A stretch of 64,000 nucleotides of DNA from Streptomyces xiamenensis (GTDB taxonomy: Bacteria > Actinomycetota > Actinomycetes > Streptomycetales > Streptomycetaceae). Position 1 is the first letter of the stretch; every line of letters starts with the position of its first letter. The notes below the pieces were generated by a model. The model was not told the DNA's origin, ran no database searches, and saw nothing but the letters and a program-made list of their open reading frames with translations. The position numbers were made by a program, and so were the translations under genes. The stretch is from NCBI RefSeq assembly GCF_000993785.3, contig NZ_CP009922.3:3348001-3412000 (forward strand), in the 5' to 3' direction. Positions 54,621 through 63,209 of this stretch are shown here, one piece after another.

Positions 54621-54690
54621 CGAGGCTGCCCTCCAGGTAGAAATATCGCACACGACTCAACATGTTCGATCAATCAAGCAGAGGCCGCAG

Positions 54691-56852
54691 ATGCGACACG
54701 ACGGGACCATTGTTCATCTTCGGGCCGCCGGGGTCAGCCTCGTGCTGAACTGCACGGGCACCGGGCTGCCGCGCGCCGTGCACTGGGGCGCCGATCTGGG
54801 CGAGCTGTCCGCCGCGGCGCTGGCCGCGCTCGTACGGGCCTCGGTGCCGCCGGTCGCGCCCAACGGCACGGACGAGACGGTCCCGGTGAGTCTGCTTCCC
54901 GAGCAGTCGGCCGGCTGGCTCGGCACCCCCGGGCTGACCGGGCACCGGGCCGGGGCGGACTTCTCCACCGCCTTCGCCGTCACCGCGCTCCACCCCGGCG
55001 AGCGGTCCCTCACCGTCGACGCCGAGGACGCGCACGCCGGGCTCGGGCTGCGTCTTGAAGTGGAGCTGACGGAGTCCGGCCTGGTACGGCAGCGGGCCAC
55101 CGTGACCAGCCTGCCCTCCGCCGCCGGCCGGGCCCCGTACACCCTTTCCGGCGTCCTGCTCACCCTCCCCGTGCCCGACCGGGCCACCGAGGTGCTCACC
55201 CTCACCGGCCGGCATCTGCGCGAGCGCAGCCCGCAGCGGCACGCGTTCACACTCGGTACCCATCTGCGGGAGAACCGCCGGGGCCGCACCGGTACCGACG
55301 CGGCGACCGTGCACGTGGCCGGGACGGACGCCTTCGGATTCCGCTCCGGGGAGGTGTGGGGGCTGCACGTGGCGTGGAGCGGCAACCAGCGCTCGCTCGC
55401 CGAGCGCACCAGCCACGGCGTCTCGCTGCTGGGCGGCGGCGAACTGCTGCTGGCGGGCGAGGTGACGCTGGGCGCGGCGGGCGAGGAGTACGTGACCCCC
55501 TGGGTGTACGGGAGTTACGGCGGCTCCGGGCTCGACGAGCTGGCGGCGCGCTTCCACCGCCACCTGCGCGGGCGCGCGAGCCACCCCCGTACCGACAACC
55601 GGCCGGTCACGCTGAACGTGTGGGAGGCGGTGTACTTCGACCACGACCTGGCCCGGCTGAAGGAGCTGGCGGAGGTGGGGGCCTCGGTCGGGGTGGAGCG
55701 GTTCGTGCTGGACGACGGGTGGTTCCGGGGGCGGCGCGACGACCACGCGGGTCTGGGCGACTGGTACGTGGACGAGGAGGTGTGGCCGCAGGGGCTGCAC
55801 CCGCTGGCGGAGCACGTGCGCGGGCTCGGCATGGAGTTCGGGCTGTGGGTCGAGCCCGAGATGGTCAACCCGGACTCCGACCTGGCGCGTGAGCACCCCG
55901 AGTGGATCCTGGCCACCGGCGACCGGCTGCCGCCGCCCTCGCGGCACCAGCAGGTCCTGGACCTGGGGCACCCCCAGGCGTACGCGTACATCCTGGGGCG
56001 GCTGGACGCGCTGGTGGACGAGTACGCGCTCACGTACCTGAAGTGGGACCACAACCGCGATCTGATCGAGGCCGGGCACAGCGCGGCCGGCGGCCGGGCG
56101 GGGGTGCGCGAGCAGACGCTGGCCACCTACCGGCTGCTGGACGAGCTGCGGGCCCGGCATCCCGGCCTGGAGATCGAGTCGTGTTCCTCGGGCGGCGGCC
56201 GGGTCGATCTGGGGATTCTGGAGCGCACCGACCGGGTGTGGACGAGCGACTGCATCGACGCGCTGGAGCGGCAGTCCATCCAGCGGTGGACGGGGCTGCT
56301 GCTGCCGCCCGAGCTGATGGGGTCGCACGTGGGGTCCCCGCGGGCCCACACGACGGGGCGGGAGCACCGGCTCGACTTCCGGGCGGGCACCGCGCTGTTC
56401 GGGCACTTCGGGATCGAGTGGGATCTGACGGGGGCGAGCGGGGCGGACCGGGCCGAGCTGGCGGAGTGGATCACGCTGTACAAGCGGCTGCGCCCCTGCT
56501 GCACGGCGGTGACGTGGTGCGCGGCGACCACCCGGATCCGGCGCTGTGGGTGCACGGGGTGGTGGCGCCGGACGCCGCGCGGGCGGTGTTCGCGCTGGTG
56601 CAGACGGCGACGAGCGTGCAGTCGCCGGTGGGGCGGGTGCGGCTGCCGGGACTGGACCCGGCGGGGGAGTACCGGGTGACGCCGCTGGCGCCGGGGGACG
56701 CGGCGGGGGTGTCGTCGTGGCTGACGCTGCCGTGGTGGGGCGACGAGGACGGGGTGACGCTGCCGGGCCGGGTGCTGGACACGGTGGGGGTGCAGCCGCC
56801 GACGCTGCACCCGGAGCGGCTGGTGCTGCTGGAGGCGGTGCGGGTGGCGTAG
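54691..56852 (+). pseudogene. alpha-galactosidase (GH36), frameshifted
   Basis: Full reading would give about 720 residues of a GH36 alpha-galactosidase: beta-sandwich N-domain, (beta/alpha)8 barrel from about 330, nucleophile Asp453 (YLKWDHNRDL) and acid/base Asp520 (WTSDCIDALERQ). After LYKRLRP (56491-56495) the frame breaks: one base is missing in the cgcccctg run, and the sequence continues in the -1 frame (LLHGGDVVRGDHPDPALWVHGVV...) to 56852. As read, the barrel is complete but the C-terminal beta domain is replaced by an Arg/Cys-rich tail ending at 56679. It may be a true mutation or a sequencing error. Confidence 0.85.
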
Positions 56853-56905
56853 CGCGGCGGTCGGGGGCCGCCGGGTGGCCGGGCGGGCGGCCACCCGGGG
56901 GCGGG

Positions 56906-57898
56906 CTACGGGATGAGGACGACCTTGCCGGTGGTGGCCCGCGTCTCCAGGTCGCGGTGCGCGCGGGCCGCCTCCGCGAGGGGGTAGCTCTGCACCAGCG
57001 GGGTCAGCACGCCCTCGGTCGTGTACCGCAGGGACTCCTCCTCCAGGACGCGGATGTTCTCCATGCCGCCGATCTTCGCGGCGAGCGCGGGGCCGAAGGT
57101 GCCCTCGGAGGTGATGCCCAGGCGCCGCTGCTCCTCCTCCGGGACGATCAGCATGTCGTCCGCGTCGGAGGCGTACCCGTACGAGAGGTGCGCGCCGCCC
57201 GGGGCCAGCAGGGTGATGGCAGTGCGGGCGTACGTGCCGCCGACCCCCTCGAAGACGCGGGTGACGGGGCGGTCGCCGTAGGCCGTACGGACCCGGTCGG
57301 CCCAGTCCGGGCGCGTGTAGTCCAGGGCCAGGTCCGCGCCGAGGGAGGCGACGGTCTCCGCCTTCGCCGGGCCGCCGGCCGCGCCTATGACGGTGGCGCC
57401 GCGGTGCTTGGCGTACTGGACGAGCAGCGTGCCGATGCCGCCGGCCGCGGCGAGGACGAGCACGGTGTCCCCGGGGCCGATGGTGGTGAAGCGGAGGATG
57501 CCCATGGTCATCCGGCCGGTGCCCATCATGGCGACGGCCCGGTCAGCGGGGAGGGTGTCGGGGAGGGGGTGGAGGCGGTCGGGGGTGGTGACGGCGAGTT
57601 CGGCGTAGCCACCGGGGACCATGCCCAGGTGGGCGGCGACGCGGCGGCCGATCCAGGAGGGGTCGACCTCTTCGCCGACGGTGTCGACGGTGCCGGCGAC
57701 CTCGCGGCCGGGGATGGTGGGGAAGGCGGGTTCGGGCCAGCCGGGGACGGGTGCGGAGCGGAGGACGGTGTCGACGAGGTGGACGCCGGCGGCGGCGACG
57801 GCGATACGGACCTGGCCGGGGGCGGGTGTGGGGTCGGGGACTTCCTCGTGGCGCAGGTTCTCGGGCGGGCCGTAGGCGTGGAGCCGGATGGCGTGCAT
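56906..57898 (-). CDS. zinc-type alcohol dehydrogenase-like NADPH:quinone oxidoreductase
   Basis: A 330-residue MDR-family enzyme: GroES-like N-domain (VPDPTPAPGQVRIAVAAAGVHLVDT, GREVAGTVDTVGEEV) and NAD(P)-binding Rossmann domain with LVLAAAGGIGTLLVQYAKHRGATVIG. It lacks the zinc-binding cysteines of true alcohol dehydrogenases, so quinone or enone reduction with NADPH is likely. GGAAGGAC lies upstream of the ATG. It converges with the galactosidase. Confidence 0.9.
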   Translation of the reverse strand: MHAIRLHAYGPPENLRHEEVPDPTPAPGQVRIAVAAAGVHLVDTVLRSAPVPGWPEPAFPTIPGREVAGTVDTVGEEVDPSWIGRRVAAHLGMVPGGYAELAVTTPDRLHPLPDTLPADRAVAMMGTGRMTMGILRFTTIGPGDTVLVLAAAGGIGTLLVQYAKHRGATVIGAAGGPAKAETVASLGADLALDYTRPDWADRVRTAYGDRPVTRVFEGVGGTYARTAITLLAPGGAHLSYGYASDADDMLIVPEEEQRRLGITSEGTFGPALAAKIGGMENIRVLEEESLRYTTEGVLTPLVQSYPLAEAARAHRDLETRATTGKVVLIP

Positions 57899-58064
57899 GG
57901 GCGGGGTGTCCTTCCCGGAGGGTGGCGCGCGGTGGCCGGGGCGGTGCCGCGAACACCCCAACGGTGCAACTTCAAGAGGACTTGAGGTCAAGGCTCACAC
58001 CTTCGGGTGATCATCGCTGGGGCGCTCTGTCGGCGCGCCGGGCCGCGCTGGGAGGGTCGGGGGC

Positions 58065-58636
58065 ATGAACGTGACAACGGCGACGGCCCTGGACGGATAC
58101 GCGGCGATGGCCGCGGTGGCCCCCCGCGGGTGGCGGGTGGAGCTGGTGGACGGCCATGTGCGGGTGACCCCGCAGGAGGACGCCGGGCACGCGGAGATCG
58201 TGGCCTCGCTGGCGGCCCAGCTCGGGGCCCAGCGGCCGGACGTGACGGTGCGTTCGGGGGTGGGCCCGGTGCCGGTGCTGGAGCTGGCGGACGAGGAGAT
58301 GCCGGGGCGGGTACTGCCGGACGTGGTGCTGATGCCGGCGGACGGAGAGGGTGGGGCGCGGGCTCTGCCGCTGCTGGTGGCGGAGGTGACGATGAAGGCG
58401 ACCGGCAATGTGGACCGGGTGGAGAAGGTCCGCTCCTACGCCCGGGCGGGCTTTCCGGCCTACCTTCTGGTGGACCGTCACTACCGTTCCACGATGCTGT
58501 TCACGCGGCCCTCGGGGCCCGTTGGATCCAGAAGAACTCGGTCCCCTTCGGCGAGCGCCTCACCCTCCCCGCCCCGTTGAACATCTCCCTCGACACCGCC
58601 GTCTTCCCGGCCCCGGTCAAACCGAACACCTGGTGA
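58065..58636 (+). pseudogene. Uma2 family (DUF820) gene, frameshifted
   Basis: Residues 1-150 follow the Uma2 pattern (GWRVELVDGHVRVTPQEDAGHAEIV, LPDVVLMPAD, LLVAEVTMKATGNVDRVEKVRSYARAGFPAYLLVD). In a G-run at 58514-58517 one base is missing, and the expected ending (RWIQKNSVPFGERLTLPAPLNISLDTAVF) continues in the -1 frame to 58636, giving about 190 residues. As read, the protein ends at 58580 with an Arg/Ser/Pro tail. The core fold may survive. A related intact gene follows. Confidence 0.8.
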
Positions 58637-58724
58637 TCACACCTTCGGGTGGTCGGTCCCGTCACGGCTGTCGGTGGGCAGTTTTACGCTGGCAGGGTTG
58701 CGTTCGGTAAGAAGGAGGTACGCC

Positions 58725-59360
58725 ATGACCGTGACTCTTCCCGAGCGTGATCACCGCACCCGTGATCAGAGCGACGAGCCCTGGACGTCCCAGGGGGAGC
58801 GTTCGGACGCTGAGCGCATGGCTTCGGTAGTGGAGACCACCTTCGACGAACTGGACGCGACCGCTCCCAAGGGGTGGCGCGTGGAATTGATCGAAGGGGA
58901 TATCCACGTCGTGCCACCCGCGAATGGTGATCACGAAGAGATCGTGAGCGAGTTGCTCGAACAGATCGGCGAGCACAAGGCCAAGGGGTTGCGCATGCGA
59001 ACCGGGATCGGGCTGCGCATCCCGGGAGAGGCCCCTGCGGACCGGCTCGTCCCCGATCTGGTGATTGCTCCCAAGGGGGCTTTCACGAGCCCCGAGTTGT
59101 ACCACGACCCCGCGCCCGTCCTGCTGGTCTGTGAGGTCGCCTCACGTTCCACCGGAGACAACGACCGGGGTAAGAAGCTCCGCAGTTACGCTCGGGCGGG
59201 GGTCCCCTGCTATCTGCTGGTGGACCGGCAGAAGGGTCTGGTCACGCTGTTCTCGAACCCGCGGCGCGGCCGGTATCTCGACACGCTCTCCAGGCCCGTG
59301 GGTGAGCCCGTGCCCTTGCCCGATCCCTTTGGCTTCGAGGTGGACACCTCTGAGTTCTGA
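58725..59360 (+). CDS. Uma2 family (DUF820) PD-(D/E)XK nuclease-fold protein
   Basis: A 211-residue Uma2 protein with a 45-residue polar N-extension and the core GWRVELIEGDIHVVPPANGDHEEIV, LVPDLVIAP, VLLVCEVASRSTGDNDRGKKLRSYARAGVPCYLLVD. AAGGAGG lies 6 bases before the ATG. It is a paralogue of the preceding frameshifted gene and probably arose by tandem duplication or parallel gain. Function unsettled. Confidence 0.88.
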   Translation: MTVTLPERDHRTRDQSDEPWTSQGERSDAERMASVVETTFDELDATAPKGWRVELIEGDIHVVPPANGDHEEIVSELLEQIGEHKAKGLRMRTGIGLRIPGEAPADRLVPDLVIAPKGAFTSPELYHDPAPVLLVCEVASRSTGDNDRGKKLRSYARAGVPCYLLVDRQKGLVTLFSNPRRGRYLDTLSRPVGEPVPLPDPFGFEVDTSEF

Positions 59361-59362
59361 GG

Positions 59363-59392
59363 GGTGGCGGTTCCGCTCAGGGAACCGCCACC
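59363..59392. terminator. bidirectional terminator between Uma2 and terD
   Basis: GGTGGCGGTTCC (59363-59374) pairs perfectly with 59381-59392 around a GCTCAG loop, right after the Uma2 stop codon and facing the terD end. Confidence 0.88.
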
Positions 59393-59414
59393 GTTACCGC
59401 CGTACGGCGTGGCC

Positions 59415-59990
59415 TCAGACGTTGACGCCGAAGTCCTGGGCGATGCCCGCCAGGCCGGAGGCGTAGCCCTGGCCGACCGCGCGGAACTTCCACTCGGCGC
59501 CGTTGCGGTACAGCTCGCCGAAGACCATGGCGGTCTCGGTCGAGGCGTCCTCGGTCAGGTCGTAGCGGGCGATCTCGCCGCCTCCGGCCTGGTTGAGGAC
59601 GCGGATGTACGCGTTGCGCACCTGGCCGAAGTTCTGGCCGCGGTTGTCGGCGTCGTGGATGGAGACGGGGAAGACGACCTTGTCGACATCGGCGCCCAGG
59701 GAGCCCAGGTTGATGTTGATCGTCTCGTCGTCGCCGTCGCCGTCGCCGGTGGTGTTGTCACCGGTGTGCTGGATGGCACCGTCGGGCGAGACCAGGTTGT
59801 TGTAGAAGATGAAGTGCTGGTCGGAGACGATCTTGCCCGCGGCGTTCACCGCCAGGGCGCTCGCGTCGAGGTCGAAGTCGGCGCCCGTGGTGGTACGGAC
59901 GTCCCAGCCGAGGCCGATCGTGACCGCCGTCAGGCCCGGAGCCTCCTTGGTCAGCGAGACATTGCCGCCCTTGGTCAGGCTCACACCCAT
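59415..59990 (-). CDS. terD: TerD-family tellurium-resistance/stress protein
   Basis: A 191-residue TerD-domain protein: [32 protein letters not shown], the acidic calcium-binding loop [26 protein letters not shown] and the ending [13 protein letters not shown]. It binds calcium and occurs in several copies in streptomycetes, where it affects differentiation and calcium response. The upstream region has AAAGGGGATTCTCC as ribosome binding site. Symbol by family only; the copy identity is not certain. Confidence 0.93.
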   Translation of the reverse strand: MGVSLTKGGNVSLTKEAPGLTAVTIGLGWDVRTTTGADFDLDASALAVNAAGKIVSDQHFIFYNNLVSPDGAIQHTGDNTTGDGDGDDETININLGSLGADVDKVVFPVSIHDADNRGQNFGQVRNAYIRVLNQAGGGEIARYDLTEDASTETAMVFGELYRNGAEWKFRAVGQGYASGLAGIAQDFGVNV

Positions 59991-60152
59991 GGAGAATCCC
60001 CTTTAATCCAGCTTGGTTGATCGGTTGCCCGATTGCGGGTACACACCCGCGCACCCCTTCAACGACGACAGGGGGCCCTCGGGTTCCATCACGCCCCACA
60101 GCGTCCCGAAAGTGGGATGCGCGCGCCCGGGGGCGCGTAGGACCATGGACAC

Positions 60153-60593
60153 ATGTCCGGTCCCTATGTCATCCGAGGTGCGGTCCTCCTGCCCGAGGCC
60201 GAGCTGCGTTGGCGTTTCTCCCGATCCTCGGGGCCCGGCGGTCAGCACGTCAACACCACCGACTCCCAGGTGGAGCTCTCCTTCGACCTGGCGGCCACCG
60301 AGTCGCTGCCGCCGGTGTGGAAGGAGCGGGCGCTGCGCGAGCTCGCGGCGCGCGGGCGGCTGACGGACGGGCGGCTGCTGGTCGTACGGGCCTCCGAGCA
60401 CCGTTCGCAGTGGCGCAACCGGCAGACCGCCGCGCTGCGGATGGCGGGGCTGCTCGCCGAGGCGACGGCTCCGCCGCGCGCGCCGCGCCGGGCGACCAGG
60501 GTCCCGAAGGGGATCAACGAGCGGCGGCTGCGCGAGAAGAAGCAGCGCGGGGGCGTGAAGCGGGGGCGTTCCGGGCGCGAGGGCTGGGACTGA
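60153..60593 (+). CDS. arfB: ArfB-like peptidyl-tRNA hydrolase / ribosome rescue factor
   Basis: A 146-residue class I release-factor-like protein with the catalytic GGQ motif at 29-31 (SSGPGGQHVNTTDSQVEL) and a basic C-terminal tail (KKQRGGVKRGRSGREG) that enters the empty mRNA channel. It releases nascent chains from ribosomes stalled without a stop codon. Length fits ArfB, not a full release factor. Confidence 0.93.
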   Translation: MSGPYVIRGAVLLPEAELRWRFSRSSGPGGQHVNTTDSQVELSFDLAATESLPPVWKERALRELAARGRLTDGRLLVVRASEHRSQWRNRQTAALRMAGLLAEATAPPRAPRRATRVPKGINERRLREKKQRGGVKRGRSGREGWD

Positions 60594-60706
60594 GGGAGGC
60601 CTGGGGGCGACGGGCGGGATCGGCCGGGGCCAGGGCCCGTGCGGGGGGCGTCCTGGGTCGAAAGGACCAGGGCCCGGGTCGGGCCCGGCCGCCCGGCCCC
60701 GCCCGT

Positions 60707-61279
60707 TCAGGCGAGGTGGCGGTAGCGCCCCTTGTAGTAGGTGAGCGGCCCGCCCTCCACCGCCGGCAGCCCGACCGACAGCACCCGGGCCACCACCAGC
60801 GTGTGGTCCCCGGCCGCCACGCGCTGTTCGGTACGGCACTCCACCGTGGCCAGCGCGCCGGTCAGCAGCGGCGCCCCGGTGATCCGGCCCAGGGTGTGCG
60901 GGACTTCCTGGAACAGCAGTTTGTCGCTCAGCCGCCCCTTCATCGCGAACCGGCCGGCGATGGTGCGTTCGCCCTCGGCGAGCAGCGAGGCCGCCCACAG
61001 GGGCTGACGTTCCAGCAGTTCGTCGATCCGTGAACCGGTCCGTACACTCACCAGCACCAGTGGCGGGTCCAGGGAGACAGACATGAAGGCGGTGGCGGTC
61101 ATCCCGGCGGGCGCGCCGTGCGGCCCGTCCTCCTCGTCGTGGGCGGTCACCAGGACCACGCCTGCGGCGAGCCTGGCCATCGCGCCCCTGAACTCGTCCT
61201 CGCTCACCCCTTCAGGATGCGGGACGAGCGGCTCGGGTGCCGGGACCGGTATCTGGGGTGACTCAGTGGGGAGGCGCAC
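60707..61279 (-). CDS. flavin reductase domain protein
   Basis: A 190-residue flavin-reductase-like protein: FRGAMARLAAGVVLVTAHDEEDGPHGAPAGMTATAFMSVSLDPPLVLVSV, then SLLAEGERTIAGRFA and the ending GPLTYYKGRYRHL. This is the small component of two-component flavin monooxygenases, giving reduced FMN or FAD. No monooxygenase gene is adjacent. The gene is divergent from cdgB. Confidence 0.9.
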   Translation of the reverse strand: MRLPTESPQIPVPAPEPLVPHPEGVSEDEFRGAMARLAAGVVLVTAHDEEDGPHGAPAGMTATAFMSVSLDPPLVLVSVRTGSRIDELLERQPLWAASLLAEGERTIAGRFAMKGRLSDKLLFQEVPHTLGRITGAPLLTGALATVECRTEQRVAAGDHTLVVARVLSVGLPAVEGGPLTYYKGRYRHLA

Positions 61280-61378
61280 GCCGCCACGCTAATGGCGCAC
61301 GTCGCGCAGCGGTATCGGACCCGAGAACCAAAACGGGTGACCCCGCGTCCTACGTCGTGCGACCGAGCCCTTCCGCAG

Positions 61379-61394
61379 TGTGACTTGAATCACA
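61379..61394. promoter_or_regulatory. CRP-type palindrome before cdgB
   Basis: TGTGACTTGAATCACA has perfect TGTGA/TCACA arms with a 6-base spacer, matching the CRP consensus and the GTG-N8-CAC spacing of Streptomyces Crp sites. It lies 100 bases before both cdgB and the divergent flavin reductase gene. Confidence 0.5.
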
Positions 61395-61493
61395 GCAGGC
61401 GACTTATCGCTGACCCTGTGTACCTAGTGGGCAGCTCCCTGTGATTCAGTGGCCTGTGTATCTGCACGTGCATTCGGGTCGTTCGGGGGAGTG

Positions 61494-63110
61494 ATGGAAA
61501 CGGAGACGGAGCCATACGTTCGACTCGCCTCGCTGCGAGAGCTGCACCGCGTCCTCGCGAAGCTCAGCACCGCCCGCAGTGTGGCCGACACCTTGCAGAC
61601 CATCGCCAACGGAGTCGTCGAGGCCGTCGGCTTCGAACTGGCGGCGGTCAACTACGTCAGACCTGACGGCGACCTCCTCGTCGCCGCCGTCGCCGGCAGC
61701 GAGACCGTCGAAGCGGAGGTCGCCGGCCGCTCCGGCTCCCGCGAATCCTGGGAACGCCGTCTCACCATGGGCGAGCGCTGGGGGGAACTGCGCTTCATCC
61801 CGTACACCGAGGGCTGGGTCCTCGACCACGACGATGTCCCCCAGTGGCACATCACAGGACCCGCGCCCCGCTACCCGGACGAGTGGCATCCCATGGACCG
61901 CCTCTTCGCCCCCATGCACGCACCCGACGGCGAACTGCTCGCCGTCCTCACCGTCGACAAACCGCGCAACGGCCGCCGCCCCGGACCCTGGGGCTGCGAG
62001 GCGCTCCAGATGTACGCCACGCAGGCCGCCATCGCCCTCAGCAACGCGCGTCTGCGTGGGAACATGCAGCGCGCCCTGGTCCGGCTCGAACGCGAGCAGC
62101 AGGCCCTGCGCGCCAGCGAGGAGAGCTTCCGGCAGGCCTTCGAGTACGCGCCCAGCGGCATGGCCATAGCCGAGGTCGGCGGCGAGGAACACGGCCGGCT
62201 GCTGCGCGTCAACGACGCCCTGTGCCGGCTGCTGGGCCGCTCGGCGGCCGTCCTGCGCCGCTACGGCTTCGCCGACCTCGTCCACCCCGAGGACACCGGC
62301 GTCCTGCTGCGCACCTCGGCCGAGGGCGGGCGCGCCGAACTGCGCCTCGCGCGCCGCGACGGCAGCTACGTGTGGGTGAGCCTGCGCAACTCGGTCGTCG
62401 CCGACGCGGCCGAGGGCGCCCGGATGCTCCTCACCCATGTGGAGGACATCGAGGAACGCAAACGGCACGAGCTGGCCCTCGCCCACCGCGCCAGTCACGA
62501 CTCCCTCACCGGGCTGCCCAACAGCGCCGAGCTGCGGGCCCGGCTCGGCGACCGGATATGCGAGCAGACCCCGCGCCGGGCCCGGCACGGCCGGGCCGCC
62601 ACCCCGGCGGAGGCCGCCGCGGACGCCTTCGACAGCGGTGGCAAGGGGCCGCTGCGGGCCGGGTACGACCACCACGAGCACATCAGGTCGCCGGAGGCCG
62701 CCGACGGGGACGGCAAGGGCCTCGCGGTGCTCTTCTGCGACCTGGACGGCTTCAAGTCCATCAACGACCGCTTCGGGCACGTCTGCGGCGACGCCGTCCT
62801 GGTGGAGGTCGCCAGGCGGCTGGAGCGCGGCGTGCGGGACAACGACACGGTGGCCAGGCTCGGCGGTGACGAGTTCGTCGTCCTGGCGGAGGGGCTGGGC
62901 ACGGCCGACGCCTCGGACCTCGCCGTGCGGCTGCGCAACGCGATCATTCCGCCGATCCGGGTGGAGGGCCGCCCGGTGCGGGTCGGCGCGAGCTTCGGCA
63001 TCGGCTGGGCCGCGTGCGGCATGACCACGGCGGAGATCCTGGAGTCCGCCGACCAGCGGATGTACGTGGAGAAGCGATCGAGGTCACAGGGACGCCGCCG
63101 GGCGGGCTGA
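61494..63110 (+). CDS. cdgB: CdgB-type diguanylate cyclase (GAF-PAS-GGDEF)
   Basis: A 538-residue cytoplasmic cyclase: GAF at about 15-200, PAS/PAC at 215-335 (FRQAFEYAPSGMAIAEV, DGSYVWVSLRNSVV) and GGDEF at 340-535 with GGDEF at 457-461 and an intact inhibitory-site RxxD (RDND) five residues before it. About 60 residues of low-complexity sequence interrupt the GGDEF domain early. It makes cyclic di-GMP; CdgB in S. coelicolor is part of the BldD developmental network. The ATG follows GGGGGAG. Symbol by domain order and synteny. Confidence 0.9.
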   Translation: METETEPYVRLASLRELHRVLAKLSTARSVADTLQTIANGVVEAVGFELAAVNYVRPDGDLLVAAVAGSETVEAEVAGRSGSRESWERRLTMGERWGELRFIPYTEGWVLDHDDVPQWHITGPAPRYPDEWHPMDRLFAPMHAPDGELLAVLTVDKPRNGRRPGPWGCEALQMYATQAAIALSNARLRGNMQRALVRLEREQQALRASEESFRQAFEYAPSGMAIAEVGGEEHGRLLRVNDALCRLLGRSAAVLRRYGFADLVHPEDTGVLLRTSAEGGRAELRLARRDGSYVWVSLRNSVVADAAEGARMLLTHVEDIEERKRHELALAHRASHDSLTGLPNSAELRARLGDRICEQTPRRARHGRAATPAEAAADAFDSGGKGPLRAGYDHHEHIRSPEAADGDGKGLAVLFCDLDGFKSINDRFGHVCGDAVLVEVARRLERGVRDNDTVARLGGDEFVVLAEGLGTADASDLAVRLRNAIIPPIRVEGRPVRVGASFGIGWAACGMTTAEILESADQRMYVEKRSRSQGRRRAG

Positions 63111-63142
63111 ACCGATCAGGCGGCGCTGTCCCCCGAACGGGG

Positions 63143-63148
63143 TAGGCT
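63143..63148 (+). promoter_or_regulatory. -10 box of the last gene
   Basis: TAGGCT matches the streptomycete -10 consensus. No clear -35 box. Transcription would start near 63155 and give a leader of about 55 bases, with an 8-codon ATG...TGA uORF at 63158-63184. Confidence 0.45.
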
Positions 63149-63209
63149 CGCGCCCGTATGTACCAGGGCGGGGCACAGCAGTGACAGGTAAGGGTAAGGA
63201 GCGCGGTCG

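Noticed and set aside
56491..56500. Programmed -1 frameshift in the alpha-galactosidase gene.
   Set aside because: No canonical X-XXY-YYZ slippery heptamer or clear downstream pseudoknot; a mutation or sequencing error is simpler.
61381..61400. BldD site in front of cdgB.
   Set aside because: The TNAC...GTNA order and spacing of the BldD consensus is not met; the palindrome fits the CRP type instead.
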